DNA of 64,000 nucleotides from Venturia oleaginea (GCA_013176395.1 JABMLP010000015.1:992001-1056000); one strand, 5' to 3'; counted from the first letter of the stretch, positions 46,601 through 57,187 are shown. Notes: generated by a model from the letters alone, not told the origin. Made by a program: numbers and translations.

Positions 46601-47355
46601 GGATCCAGGTGAGTCTGAGGTGATGCTTCCTTCTGAATCATTGATGCAGTCGCCCGGGCCTGATATCTGTACAATTGAGCCTTCAAGCCGGGCACTTGTG
46701 GTTCATCGTCTAAGAGTTCATTCATAGCAATTCTGGAATAGCAATCGCTGATATTCTCATCGGTCGGATTTGGTGAAGGCAACTTGTTGAACATCCAAAA
46801 CAGAGACTTGTCAATTCCCGTGGCCCAGATGTCGAATTTTGTGGTCAAATCTAGGCTTTGAGCGTGCCAGAGCGAGGGCGAAATGCTGCACTTGGAAACA
46901 AGCTCGGCCAACAGTGAGCGCAGTGCTTTGCTATCTCGATCCACCGTTGCTTGTGCAACATCATCTGGTAGCAGATAAAATCTGAAAAGTAACGTCCTGC
47001 ATGGAGGGATGATGTAGGTAGCGCGGATCCAGTTCGCATTGTAAAGCTTTTGGATGTTCTTAAGGAAAGAGCCAGAGAGAGTTGGCGAAAAGGAAATTGG
47101 ATCTTGGATCTCTATCCACGAAGATGATGGCTCCACGCTTGCAGGCACCGAGATGGACGACGCAATTACACCCAGTGCAATATATGACTCGAGTGGAATA
47201 CCCAAGTCACGGTTGTCCCGTTGCCAAGGTTGGGATGTCCCATCGGTCAACGTGAATGGTGCGAAGATGGTGGTAACAGGCCTGGTTGGGAGTAAGATGG
47301 GCTTCACGTCCTCGTTCGGCGAAGCTATGTAGCCCGGGGCGATTTCGAAATCCAT
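43690..47355 (-). CDS. SNF2-family helicase, RAD5/RAD16-like group
   Basis: Single exon, 1,221 residues from ATG 47355. The SNF2 ATPase is split as in the Rad5/Rad16/SHPRH group. Motif I is GGILAESMGLGKT near residue 300. Motif Ia is in SATIIVVPRNLLHQW, the DExx box is DEGH (IIVDEGHEFSS) near 510, and motif III is RRWVVSGTPAKE. A long linker with Lys-rich and Ser-rich stretches follows. The C-terminal lobe has KILVFYDSDNTAWYLAQ, LLMDLAHGAWGLNINKASRV and the final motif IKRAHRIGQTKPVFVETLI. I see no RING finger between the lobes and no HIRAN domain, so RAD5 itself is unlikely. It should act in the nucleus on chromatin or stalled forks. Intact and intronless. Confidence 0.88.
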   Translation of the reverse strand: MDFEIAPGYIASPNEDVKPILLPTRPVTTIFAPFTLTDGTSQPWQRDNRDLGIPLESYIALGVIASSISVPASVEPSSSWIEIQDPISFSPTLSGSFLKNIQKLYNANWIRATYIIPPCRTLLFRFYLLPDDVAQATVDRDSKALRSLLAELVSKCSISPSLWHAQSLDLTTKFDIWATGIDKSLFWMFNKLPSPNPTDENISDCYSRIAMNELLDDEPQVPGLKAQLYRYQARATASMIQKEASPQTHLDPRFEDRMSPDGRRFYYNARETTFRLEPPQYESIRGGILAESMGLGKTIMCLALILATKHHLPRIPPDRMIGPRIRERVGSLSQMAAATANRAAVSLKAHYRWVPRFRDIDISHIVARIDEEHAGYEIPYQPRRSARRNVELPPPRQLALCSATIIVVPRNLLHQWRSEFQKHVTDDEDGLRTLILEHNRDRLPSAKHLMEYDVILFSKSRFEAEVKDGVDDQGRNATNVRAGCQCPYIGASRIRDCSCFNPDDVYCSPLKQLHFLRIIVDEGHEFSSIATNAVRVATELVTAERRWVVSGTPAKERLFGVDVDIASNVEAEEWAPLLERKLDATTPFSSSAAMEEKLTAALDRRKLFSKAEESNGAAKSIGILAANFLGVRPWSGTENGQKIEWEDYAFRHESKSRTYSAFSRCMETTLENLVVKTRPEDVSKDVTLPPLDHKVKFLEPSFYDIFTINLFILVITGNAVTSEREDSDYLFHPKAVAARHSLIQNLRRSAFFWTGWSAEDVQVAIDIGERYLQKEGTKASEEDRCRLEGCLEFARMVLESQSWNALSLTHELGMFVDSWLDGSSSMQAWSLNGDDHPSMIGGTQLKSAQRFINDQLFDENPAEGLETLGVAETTEVIAAGKQERKINAKKKEDQEAMKIGIPVSGLHGGDKLNSNFSPAKKRVKAGLKGSRKSGNKLSAPTESSQTVSEKSSTPLIEATVTKATKRKRSDSVDQRDLPSDSPLARPSIIGTVSSKVSYLLSRIMALQQEEKILVFYDSDNTAWYLAQCLELMHVKHLIYSRHLRTDLRSKYVVTFDTDDSVRVLLMDLAHGAWGLNINKASRVFFVNPPFKPHTEAQAIKRAHRIGQTKPVFVETLILRGTVEEAIYERSRAMTREEHDQAGKEISDDKGVAEIIKNAQRVEIRAEDGVGLGQMAPLEVPLQIFGRPGRGDLKIEGIDKVADFNSGQETKKSKKRLKKAGI

Positions 47356-47884
47356 GGAGGCCGTCAAAGTGAAGATGAGAGGAGACTTCCAAGGGGATTG
47401 AGATCCGTTTCACCAACAATGATCAACTCAACATGCCAAGTTTTACATTTGATGTCAGGGATGAAAGATCGATGAGAGTTTGTGTTGCGATGAGTTGTGG
47501 TAGAGAGGTGAGAGGTAGCCAGAATGGATAGTAGTGGCAGAACTGAACCCGATCCATCTCCGAAACTCGGAGATTGGACTCTAAGGGTAGGCTGGGTCAC
47601 CTCTACTCTCCCGTTATTCCTTGTAATGCCAGGACTTGTACGATATTTATAATTGAACCCCAAACTAAACACTCTACTATGTAAATTATCTGCTACGGGT
47701 GAGAGAATTTGAAAATACATAAATGGGCACAATATTGCAGCTATCCATTACCATCACCCTTGTGCGCACCATTATATGTACTACGCTAAACCGACCACGT
47801 ATACAAATGCAACACCCTTTCACTCGACGCCTCATAATCCATCATCTCATTTACACGATTCCACATCATGTCATCACGCATCAT
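47356..47884. other. intergenic, helicase promoter region
   Basis: Between the helicase 5' end and the 3' end of the next minus-strand gene. Nothing recognised. Confidence 0.4.
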
Positions 47885-49307
47885 CTATTCCTGCACCGGT
47901 CCCAAACCCTCTCGATCTCTGCTCTTCTTCCTCAGCACGTTTCTCAATGAAGCCCTCTTTTTCTCGGGTGTCTGCGTCGGCGTATGCATTAACTCATCCG
48001 CTTCACTAACAGCACTACTTCCCATCGAACTATCACTCTGCCTCTGAAAATGTCCAGTTTCAATTTCCTGTCGTCCTCTTTCCAGAACAGCGTAGTGTTT
48101 TGCTAGTTGCGCTTCTGAAGCTCCGGTACGACGGTCGATATTCGAGTTCAAGGCACCACGGAGGGTTTCTAGACGAATTATTAACGCCGAGTTTGTCACG
48201 TCTCCTAAGTTACTGACCTCCGGCGCCATGAATTCCTGCTGCTGCAAACTTCAGAGATTGGAGTGTGCTTTGTGGTCGCTCCCCGCCGTATGGTGGCTGC
48301 TCACGAGCTGGTTGCCCATTCAGACCAGGTTGACCAAGCGAAGGCTCAATAGGAGGTCTTGGCCTTGAGCTATTTTGTGCGTTACCCAGATCATTGCGAT
48401 GTGGCTGATAAGAGCCTTGACTTGCGTCTTGAGTTCCGCTAGCAAAATCATGTGTACCAACTGAACCGGGAACAGGAGCCCTCGGAATAGATCGCGAATG
48501 CGTCCCTTGCACAGTGCTTGGAACAGAAGGCACAGGAACATCCTCGTACGAAAATCTTCCACGCTGGGGAGAAACACCACCATGCGCACCCTGTGGCGGC
48601 GGAGTCCTAGCCGGATAAGAGAAGTTGTGATGTCCAGACAGACTCACAGCTCCATCGTGCCGATCGTTAGAGAGCTTTCTTGTATGATATCCTTGTCCCA
48701 TTGCCAAAGTATTAGGACTCTTGCTCCTTCTTCTCAGATTTTTATCAGGAATAGGTGGTGAATGGTTCCCTGCGATACTGGATCCAACGCCACTACTGCC
48801 ACCCTGATATTGTTGTCCATTACCGGGTGCTTGTCCATGTTCTCTCAGCTCTTCCTCGACGATCTCTTTGCTAAGCGGCCTCGCGCTCATCTCATGTGGA
48901 CTTCTCGTTTCATCTTTGGTGACAACCACTTCTCGCCCGGCGGGAACAGATATTTGATCTCCGCCCAATGTCGTGACAGTGGTTGTAGTAGTCGTTGTAG
49001 TCGTTGTAATCACCCTCCCGCTCGCAGTATCGAATTGCTGCTTCGTAGGCATGTTCTGCTTGACCGCGTCCGACCTGGTAATCGTGGGCACATTCTCACG
49101 ACTCGACTCACCGCTACCACCGTATGCAGAGTCTGGATCGAGCATATCGGGATCATGCTGACGAGATGTTGCATTGGAGCGAGAGTTTGTCGCATCACTA
49201 TGCGCATAGCTTGTATCGTTATCATGGCTCCTGTCCTTCTTGAATAAGTTTGAGAGGCGCGACTTCTTCTTCGTCTCTGTCTGGGATTGGGTTTGGGCCG
49301 AGGCCAT
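47885..49307 (-). CDS. disordered fungal protein with helical C terminus, unknown function
   Basis: Two exons, 49307-48218 and 48168-47885, give 457 residues. The donor GTCAGT and acceptor GTCTAG join IHGAG to ETLRGALNSNIDRRTG, which restores one continuous helix, so this is one gene and not two. The N-terminal 350 residues are low-complexity (Ser, Gly, Pro, Gln), with a basic start (KKKSRLSNLFKKDRSHD), a run of ten Thr residues before VTTLGG, and SYPARTPPPQG. The C-terminal part (about 345-415) is a conserved-looking helix, then an acidic/basic tail. The composition suggests a scaffold or membrane-associated regulator, but I cannot name a function. ATG 49307 is preferred to the upstream one at 49322. 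Confidence 0.65.
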
Positions 49308-50308
49308 TCTGTATGTTATCATCTCAAGATGAATTAAAAGTAAAATGGTATATGGATGTAAGAATGAGAACTACTGCTTGTGGCCGGGACAGGGTAGGTA
49401 ACAGAATTCGGGGTCCTGATTTCCCCCAAACAAAGCTATGACGATCATGATGTAAGGCTGCATTAAACCCTGGCTCCTACTCCTAACTAGCACTAAGGCT
49501 GAGGTGTGGCGGGTGAGCACAGCCACGGTCAGGAGCCTATGGAGCGTTCGATGCGGTGCTGTTGCTCTCTTTCAAAGCCTCGAAGACGAAGTTAATGTAA
49601 ATCCCATTGCAGTGGTTTTGAGATCCCTTGCCTCGAGGTCGATTCCGGAATTTTTTGACAATTTAAAACAAAGAATTCGCCAGTAATTCATCGCAATCAA
49701 ATCTTACATAGGAACGCCATTCCAATTTCTGAAGATTATCGAAGGTGAAGAATTGATGGTCTGCTGGGCCATACCTGTAATCCACGTGACCCATCTGATA
49801 GTGATGCTGGTTGAATCGTAAATATGAGATTGTACTCTACATAAGATGGCACTGAACGTAGAAAGCTCTCGCTCAAGTATTATGTCGTGGAGTCGTCGTA
49901 GGAGACATGTCGAAGAAGTGAAAGAAGTGATAGGAACACTCCGCGCCTTGCTGAAAGACGCCAAACCGGCGCCGCGGATAATATTGAAACGCCTCGAATG
50001 AAAACGTAGGAGTTGAAAAGTCCCTGCTCCCAAAATTGACCCCTCTTGATCTGATAATGCAGCCAAGGAAAAACACGAGATAGAAATTGAATCATTCCAA
50101 CCCTCGGCTTGAAAGTGCAACACCACAAAACGAGCCCTCGGGCCCTGGCCTCGCATTCGAAAAGCTTCCAGCTGGAAATCGGACCGGTTTGTAGAGCCTT
50201 GTGAGGGAGAGCCCATGGGATAATTGCGTTCTGCTCCAAGTTCTTGTGTCAGCCCAGCCGGGATGATCACGTTCGTGGAGGTGGACACCAATGTAGCCTA
50301 TCTACACT
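49308..50308. other. intergenic, no gene recognised
   Basis: A 195-codon minus-strand frame (50291-49704) starts at TTG and has no family resemblance; not called. Confidence 0.35.
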
Positions 50309-50698
50309 TCAAGTGCTCAACTCTACCCCTTCCATCTCCCGCATCAAAACTGCCATCTGTGCTCGCTTCGCAGCCTCGGCAACCAGGGCGTAATTGCCAA
50401 TGAATGTGGACGTCTCTTGAGCTGTGGATCCAGAAGACGACCGATCTGGGTTGTAAGGGTAGTTTGCGGGTTGGACTTGAGATTGTTGTTGCGATTGCTG
50501 GGGCTGCTGCTGTTGCTGCTGGGCATATTGAGGAGCCGTCTGTGATTGTGGGAAAGGGGCGAAGTATTGGGATTGCTGAGAGGTTGGAGAAGGTAGAGGC
50601 GCTGAAGCTGTTTGGCGAGGTGGAATCAGAGAGCTGCTGGTAGAGCTTTGGAAGGCCGAGGCCGGCTGTGATGATAATTGAGGTCTTCGTGCGTCCAT
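50309..50698 (-). CDS. small Gln/Ser/Pro-rich protein with C-terminal helix
   Basis: Single exon, 129 residues, ATG at 50698. The first 95 residues are Ser/Pro/Gln-rich, with a Gln block (QYAQQQQQQPQQSQQQSQVQ) near 58-77. The last 35 residues form a predicted helix (FIGNYALVAEAAKRAQMAVL) that is the likely conserved part. No signal peptide. It may be a small nuclear or adaptor protein. Function unknown. Confidence 0.6.
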   Translation of the reverse strand: MDARRPQLSSQPASAFQSSTSSSLIPPRQTASAPLPSPTSQQSQYFAPFPQSQTAPQYAQQQQQQPQQSQQQSQVQPANYPYNPDRSSSGSTAQETSTFIGNYALVAEAAKRAQMAVLMREMEGVELST

Positions 50699-51306
50699 TG
50701 TTCGGAATCGTTTGTATTTAATGAGAAGGAGAGATGGTTTGCAAAGTCGCAGACCCTGGCAGCAAATACTGAGCGGACTTGACGGCGAGATGTCCGTTGT
50801 GGTTGTGACTCCTGAGGCTGGGTGACTTGTGTTGACAAGGCTGGGTCGGAGGAAAGAAGGGTTTAAGAGTTTGGAGCGGCAAGAGGGTGGATTGAGGTGG
50901 AGTGAGGTAGAGGAGAAATTTGTCGACCGGATGTAGCAAGATAGAGTGTTTTCACGAGCGTCAGATTGTCGAGTGCTTATTACTTAGAGTGCCTGCTGCT
51001 GCTTCGCATCGGTACTTTGATGCGCTCCAGATGCCTCGGATTGACCCCTTATTGCCTCCCCACGCTCACGGTCCTCCACATGATTGTCCCTTGACGCGTT
51101 TCGGTACCTGTCCGTATTCGAAATTTCCTTCGAGTCGAATAAGAAAGCTTCCCGCATTTCTCTCATACTGCCGCGTCTGTGCTCGTGCTACGGTCCGAGA
51201 CAAGACAGCTGGAGAGGGGAGACGGTTCCTGGGGTAAACCGCCGAGCCAAGCCCGCTGTATGCCACCAAAATTAGACCACCACATCTGGATAGACACACA
51301 TTAGAA
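50699..51306. promoter_or_regulatory. divergent promoter region, KTI12 and Gln-rich gene
   Basis: 608-bp spacer between genes transcribed away from each other. No particular element is assigned. Confidence 0.4.
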
Positions 51307-52301
51307 ATGCCTGTAAGTTGAATATACTGCTACAAATTTCCTGTATAGAGCTGATAAGAACCCTTTGCTACAGCTGTTAACAATTTCCGGCTACCCATGC
51401 GCGGGCAAGACGTATCGCAGCAATCAGCTTCGAGAATACTTCGAGCACAAAATCAATGCCTCCACCGACCCGAGGATATCCAAGATTAAGGTTTATCAGA
51501 TCAACCATGAGTCACTGGGAGTTTCGCGATACGTTTACCATACTGCCCGCGACGAGAAAGATGCTCGAGCCGAGGAGATGTCTGCCATAAAAAGACTTTT
51601 GACTCGCGACAGCATTGTCATAGCAGACGGTCTGAACTATATCAAGGGCTTCCGCTATCAGCTGAATTGCGAAGCGAAAGCCGTACAAACACCAAGCTGT
51701 GTGATACACATTGGGGTTCCCGCGGACAAATGTCGCGAGCATCACAAGAGCCGGATAGAGAGTGGTATTGAGAACTGCTATGCGGAAGAAGATTTTGAGA
51801 ATCTGATATTTCGTTACGAAGAGCCCAACGGCATGGCAAGATGGGACAGTCCACTATTCACTGTCGTGTACGACGATGAGACCCCACCATTCGAGCAAAT
51901 ATGGGAGGCCATGGTTGGAAGCGATGGGCAGGCAAAGGTGGTTCGACCGAATGCTGCGACAGTACTCGTACGTCTTCAGTGGGTCTAATAATGGGTCCAA
52001 TTGACAATGTTCGCAGAAACCAGCGACGGCACAAAATTACCTCTATGAGCTAGACAAGGCCTCTTCTGATGTCGTCACTCAAATCGTCTCATGGCAGAAG
52101 GATCACCCTGGAGAAGACGGCGGCGAAATTTCCATCGCAGAGGCAACATCGACTATACAACTCCCTGTTACACCTCTCAACCTGCCACAACTTCAACGCA
52201 TACGAAGACAGTTCATCACCCTGAACCGGCAGCACACACTTGAGAAAAGCCGGATCAAACAGTTGTTTGTCGACTACCTGAACGACTCTTTCCACGGCTG
52301 A
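51307..52301 (+). CDS. KTI12: KTI12, Elongator-associated P-loop protein
   Basis: KTI12 is the PSTK-like ATPase that works with Elongator in wobble-uridine modification of tRNA. Three exons, 51307-51312, 51374-51967 and 52017-52301, give 294 residues. The first exon is only ATG CCT; splicing yields MPLLTISGYPCAGKT with the P-loop at 8-15, the conserved start of the family. Other marks are INHESLGVSR, the RDEKDARAEEMSAIKRLL helix, VIADGLNYIKGFRYQLNCEA and RYEEPNGMARWDSPLF. A C-terminal tRNA-binding-type region (QLQRIRRQFITLN, FVDYLNDSF) ends the protein at TGA. Length and motifs are normal. It is divergent from the Gln-rich small protein gene. Confidence 0.92.
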
Positions 52302-53281
52302 GCAGAGCGATCAAAGATTGGAGGCATCGCAGCGTAATCTTGCAATATGCGAGCGAGGATGGCATCAAATAAGGCGCTGTGCGATCCAGTAGCTTATCGC
52401 CTTGAAGCGAGGCACTGTCGCAATTGAGCAATCACGAAAAGACTGGTCTTGCACTCAGTGTACAAATCTGGTCTTCACAGGGCTCGTATGCTCCAAAGCA
52501 GATCTGGAAAAGGCAGATTGCAAAGTTGCCATGAGACATGAAATTGTACCGTGTAAATCGGTGTGCAGCCCCTGAAGCGCACCTTGCTTTCTTGCTCTCA
52601 TGACATCTTTTACAAGACTTCAGGAGACCGGGCAAGCGTTTCGACCGTTGTTAAGGATTGGTCCGAAGACACGGGTCAACATGGGATGGAGCGGACGTCT
52701 GAACGCCGTTTATAGCTCATGTGGATGAATAGACAACCTCGTATCTTGGGCTTATGCAAGCTTACAATCCTGTCCCCTCGTATATAGCTGACAGTCATTT
52801 ATTGTTTTCACATCGGATACCATATTGATAAATGCTTAGCAATTTAATTACAAAATGCCAGAAAGTCTTCGATATCCTGATCAGTTCTGAAGGCCTCGCC
52901 ATGTGACTGAAAACTGAAATTGTTTGAATCTTTGTTTTCTGTAAGATCAATTTGCGCATCGGATTGGGACAATTTTCCAGCCGTACTTTGGTCCGTGTAA
53001 TCGATGGAGTAGTCAAGGCTGCAGTGCGATATTTAAGCATGCACGGCTTGAAGTGACGCCGACGCCGACTTCAGATCGCTGCTTGGGGTCCTAAAATAGC
53101 TCAAATAGAACGATCAACAACTGTCAATATGAGACAAGAAAAGTCCCAGACGATTGGAGCTTTACTTCCACCTTCCAGCGCCATGGGCAGTGAGGTAATA
53201 TACCTAGTAGCACGCAAGTCAACACCAGGCTGACATCCAGATCTTCAGCCTTCTCAACAACGTGCTTCCATTGCAGGGTGC
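52302..53281. other. intergenic, no gene recognised
   Basis: Downstream of KTI12 and promoter side of the next gene. No gene seen. Confidence 0.4.
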
Positions 53282-54313
53282 ATGCTACGAAGAGCCTTCC
53301 AATCACATTGCTTGAAGAATGAGACAACGTCGGCTTGTGCCAAACCATCGCTACCACATCCCTCTCCAGAACGCCTGGAGGCTTCACTCAATGACCATGC
53401 CTTCGAAAGCGTTGGCCATCTGTCCGAGGCCGAAGAGAAACGCCAGACTGTTCTGTATCTGGCATATGGGTCAAACCTATGTTATCGGACTTTCCAAGAA
53501 AGTCGCGGCATCAAACCAATCTCCGAGATGACTGTCGTTGTCCCGAGTCTACGAATGACCTTCGATCTCCCCGGAATCGCCTACGTAGAGCCCTGCTTCG
53601 CCAACTCAGCGCTTCGAGACCCCACGAGCCCACCTCCGAAGTCGAAATACAACAAAGATAAATGGAAGAAGGGCATGGTAGGTGTAGTCTACGAGGTAAC
53701 ACCCTCAGACTACGCCCACATCATTGCTACAGAAGGAGGGGGGGCATCATATCATGACGTTCTGATTTCATGTCATCCTCTGGAGGATGGTGTTGATATT
53801 GTTCCAGAGCTTCCTGTAACACCGGCATTCAAAGCACATACACTTTTTGCACCAGCCCTTCCTCCCTCCGTACCAGGCAACGGCGCTCGTTTCCAACGTC
53901 CAGATCCAAGTTACGCTCAAGCATCGGTACGATATCTCAAACTCATCACGGATGGAGCCGACGAACATGATATGCCCCAAGAGTATAAAAACTATCTTCA
54001 TGATTTGCAGCCATATACGATTACGTCTCAGAAGCAGCTATTGGGAAAGTTCATTTTTTTGTCGCTGTATATGCCGTTTATTCTGCTGCTCTTTGCCATT
54101 GGGAAGATGGTGCAGGATAAGAAGGGGAGGACGCCAAAATGGTATGCGGAGCTTACGCAGGTTTTTTTGGCTAGTGCCTGGAGAACTTATGATGGCTTTT
54201 TCAAGCCATTGTTTGGGGATGGGGAGAGGACGCAGGAGAAGCTTAAGCATAGGCATTCAAGAGATGGGCAGGGAGATGAGGAAGAGGCGATGGGAAAGGG
54301 GGGAATGGAGTAG
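53282..54313 (+). CDS. gamma-glutamylcyclotransferase-like protein with C-terminal membrane helix
   Basis: Single exon, 343 residues. The cyclotransferase (GGCT/AIG2-like) fold begins at about 57 with VLYLAYGSNL, where the YGSNL loop binds the gamma-glutamyl group. It continues with FDLPGIAYVEPCFAN and GMVGVVYEVTPSDYAHI, and the likely catalytic Glu is in IATEGGGASYHDV. The last third contains one strongly hydrophobic segment (about 255-278, FIFLSLYMPFILLLFAIGKM) and then an amphipathic and charged tail. This places the enzyme on a membrane, unlike the soluble animal GGCT. The role is likely in glutathione or gamma-glutamyl peptide turnover, by family. ATG 53282 is the first in frame; a shorter start is possible. 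Intact. Confidence 0.8.
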   Translation: MLRRAFQSHCLKNETTSACAKPSLPHPSPERLEASLNDHAFESVGHLSEAEEKRQTVLYLAYGSNLCYRTFQESRGIKPISEMTVVVPSLRMTFDLPGIAYVEPCFANSALRDPTSPPPKSKYNKDKWKKGMVGVVYEVTPSDYAHIIATEGGGASYHDVLISCHPLEDGVDIVPELPVTPAFKAHTLFAPALPPSVPGNGARFQRPDPSYAQASVRYLKLITDGADEHDMPQEYKNYLHDLQPYTITSQKQLLGKFIFLSLYMPFILLLFAIGKMVQDKKGRTPKWYAELTQVFLASAWRTYDGFFKPLFGDGERTQEKLKHRHSRDGQGDEEEAMGKGGME

Positions 54314-54575
54314 GTACACTATGAGGAATGCTTCATACCGTTGTTCCTGACATGATGTCATCTATTCGTGTGCTGCATAGTTCGCTCATGAGATATTAGA
54401 ACAACAGAGCTGACCGAGCGGATGGCACACGACATGTGCAATCGTTCCGTGTCCCCTTAGCTGGATCAGCCTTTCTGTCTCGACATTTCTCTCAGTCCTA
54501 TGTCAAACCAAGGCTTACATCAAAGTCTTTCCTTCATGCCGTCTTGCGAACCCTTCAGCACTGGCTTCAACTCAT

Positions 54576-54806
54576 TTACTCTGTCCCACGAGCCAACTCA
54601 TAACTTCGAATCGTCCAATACGTTTCCGTCTTCTCACCGCAGTTGAAATCATCGATGTTTATGGAGGCGAAGGTGCAGCCTGCGAAACCTCTACGGGGAT
54701 CAGGTTCGGGGGCGAAGGTGCCTTCGATGACGGTGACGTTGTCGAGGGAGAGGAGGGATCGGGCTTGTGGGGAGGTTGTGTCGCGGGTGAGGACTCGCAC
54801 GGAGTA
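54576..54806 (-). pseudogene. NmrA-like/NAD(P)-binding protein, 75-residue fragment
   Basis: On the minus strand the frame gives SVRVLTRDTTSPQARSLLSL, then VTVIEGTF and CTFASINIDDFNCGEKTETY, followed by IRSYELARGTE and a stop. This is the stretch after the first Rossmann strand of NmrA-like proteins. The GxxGxxG start, and everything after the third helix (200 or more residues in the family), are missing. No matching sequence is found on either side. A truncated gene. Confidence 0.55.
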
Positions 54807-55730
54807 GGCTTTGTCTTAGTGATGTTAGTGAACGTCCGCGTTGTTGTTTGACTGACACATTCAACAATCATCGTTGTGTAGAGTTCAGAAGATGTATAAG
54901 TATCTCAGTACATACAAGGCCATCAAATCCCAATTTAGATCAGCAGGCTTCCAAGCATCCTGGTGTTTGCGGCGGCGTGCAATGGCCAACAACGGCCTCT
55001 GCCCGTATTCCCCGGGGATTGTGCAGCGTGGTGATTAGGTGCAAGATGCCCTCGATGGTCTTTGAAACATAGAGAGAGTGTTTGACAGGGAAGATGGGAG
55101 ATGAACTTAGACTTCCAAAGCGCATCCGCTTCCGACGTGGTGAGTGCGTTCAAGCCTGCCGTCTTCAACGCGCCATTGACGACTCAACATTCAAGAATCC
55201 AGGCCGAGAAAAGATGGAGAGCTCACCTAGATGAAGCAGGTTTTGAAATCAAAAGGTTGTTGAGATCGGAATCGGCTTGTACAATCATCGAAGCTGTTCT
55301 CAAGGCCAGAGTCAAAGTCCGAAGCCATAGAGCACAGGGTCTCTAATTGATCGATGGCGTAGAATCACCAGGAATTTATCGATATACATATCGAGTTAAT
55401 AGAAGGCGATTGGAAAGCAAGTTAGCAGAACCGTGAAGTGAACCGTCGCTCTTTCACAATCACGACCACGCGACTAGGTCTTGCCGTGATAATTTGTCCT
55501 CATGCCTTCGTCAGCCGACTACCTAGGTATTGACTTCAGTTGAGGCAGGCCCATAGCGGACATTGAGCGACTATATTTACCTCTGAGACTCACATGTTCC
55601 TCAACAATCAACAACTTCACAGACATCAACAACTCACTGCAGAAAAGCAATCGACATCTCGTGCCACCAAGGTATCTACCAGTGATTATCTCTCCGCGTG
55701 TGTTCGCCATTAACAGAAGATTTTAGAAAC
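54807..55730. other. intergenic, no gene recognised
   Basis: Upstream of the small secreted protein cluster. Frames here are short and unlike any family. Confidence 0.35.
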
Positions 55731-55931
55731 ATGAAGTCCTCGTTCCAGATCAAGGCTATCATGGCCACCCTCGCCTGCATCACCTTGCTCGCCAAAGCCG
55801 CTCCAGCAGACACGCCACTCAAGATCACCCTCTGCAATAACATCAACTACGGCAAGTGTGAGGTCAATGATTCCTACCGCTATCACTGCTATCAACTGGA
55901 CAAGACCATCATGGCAGTGTCCTCGATGTAA
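55731..55931 (+). CDS. small secreted Cys-containing protein, possible truncated relative of the next gene
   Basis: 66 residues with a signal peptide (IKAIMATLACITLLAKAAPA) and a short mature part with three Cys (TLCNNINYGKCEVNDSYRYH). It stops with TAA after LDKTIMAVSSM. The start of the mature part resembles the corresponding region of the crystallin-like gene downstream (VEICSHFYLESPC). It may be a complete small effector-like protein or a truncated copy of that family. Confidence 0.45.
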   Translation: MKSSFQIKAIMATLACITLLAKAAPADTPLKITLCNNINYGKCEVNDSYRYHCYQLDKTIMAVSSM

Positions 55932-56242
55932 TCACGTCTCTATGGTTGGAGAGTAGGATCATCCCCACCCGTGTTGGTCCAATATTTCATCTCGTCCATT
56001 AACACTCCCCTTCTATTCGCTCACTGCAACAACACTCGAGGCACACTCGGTAAGCGTACTACCTTCTCTGTTCGCTCAATTGAAGCCGGACTCAGCGCAG
56101 ACTCCAGAGCGGGCACCGTGCGACCTTGCGCGCAACAACCCTCCAAGCACCATCGCCCCCATGCACCGAGTCGAGTCGACCAAGGTACTTCTACTCGCTC
56201 TCATCTCCCCATAGACACCAGCTGACACCTGCTTTAGGCAAA

Positions 56243-57124
56243 ATGTATGCACCATCCAAAGTATCGACAGTCCTCGCCGTTGTCACAGTCGCTCTCTCCT
56301 TTACCCGACACATCAATGCTGCGCCTACCAGCACCACGTTAAGTGTGGTCATGGAAGACCCACAAGATGAAGGCGTCGATCTTTGGGGTGGGGTATTGGG
56401 ACCAGCCCGATCACCAGTCCTCCCTACTTCTGCAGTCAAGGTCAAGGTCGATAAAACTCTCCAAGTTAAGGATATCCATGTAGAAATATGCTCTCACTTC
56501 TATTTGGAATCACCATGCACGCCATTTGTGCTGTCATCCGACAGCTGCGTATAGATCCCTCCTAATCTTCGCTTCTCTTCGATGAGCTACGGTCCGAGAG
56601 TCACTTGCAAGCTGTATACTGGACCCATGTGTGGTGAACAAGGAACTCCCGCAGGTGACATGATCACTATTCCATACGAAGTGACTTCCGATCTTTCTCG
56701 GGTCTGCTGGAACAAGAAAGCCAACAGCTTCGATTGCCAGGGCATGCTAATCCAACCAGCACCACCCGACCTCTCAGCTCGCAACGCTGCTCCCAAGACA
56801 GTCGCATTTGCTCGTCATCGCAACCGCGACTTGATGCATTTAACACTTTACGACAAAATGCAGTTCGAAGACGATAACACACCGGGCTCTGGTTACGAAT
56901 TTGTGATGGAGCCAAGCCTTTGCATCAAACTCCGTGACGTCAACTTCGAACGCAAGACTTCTTCGATGAAATTCGAGCGAGGGCCTGTATGCACATTCTT
57001 TGAAAATGGGGATTGTAATGGAGGGCCGACACTGGTACTTGCCATCCAGGAAACAAACCTGCAGTCCTTCCATACAGATGATTGGAAAACATGGAATGGC
57101 CGAATTTCAAGTTTCTCTTATTAG
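56243..57124 (+). CDS. secreted beta/gamma-crystallin-like protein, copy 1
   Basis: The N-terminal part starts at ATG 56243 with a signal peptide (VLAVVTVALSFTRHINA), a Pro/Asp-rich linker, and VDKTLQVKDIHVEICSHFY to SSDSC at 56548. Then comes a GTATAG donor. The main part, ending at 57124, has VTCKLYTGPMCGEQG, YEFVMEPSLCIKLRDVNFE and the repeat unit FERGPVCTFFENGDCNGG...HTDDWKTWNGRISSF. The C-x-x-F-x-x-x-x-C-x-G and W-x-x-R-I-S-S-F pattern fits a Greek-key crystallin fold. The junction near 56549-56582 does not keep the frame with a canonical acceptor (GATGAG gives the wrong phase), so there is a one-base problem or an unseen exon there. The function of these fungal secreted proteins is unknown. 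Confidence 0.55.
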
Positions 57125-57187
57125 TTGAAGAATGCCATCGAGGCTCGGGAGGCAGTTGTAGATAAGTTCAGCGTTGCTCATACTCCA

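Noticed and set aside
49704..50291. 195-codon minus-strand frame
   Set aside because: Starts at TTG, overlaps two other frames, and the product resembles nothing known.
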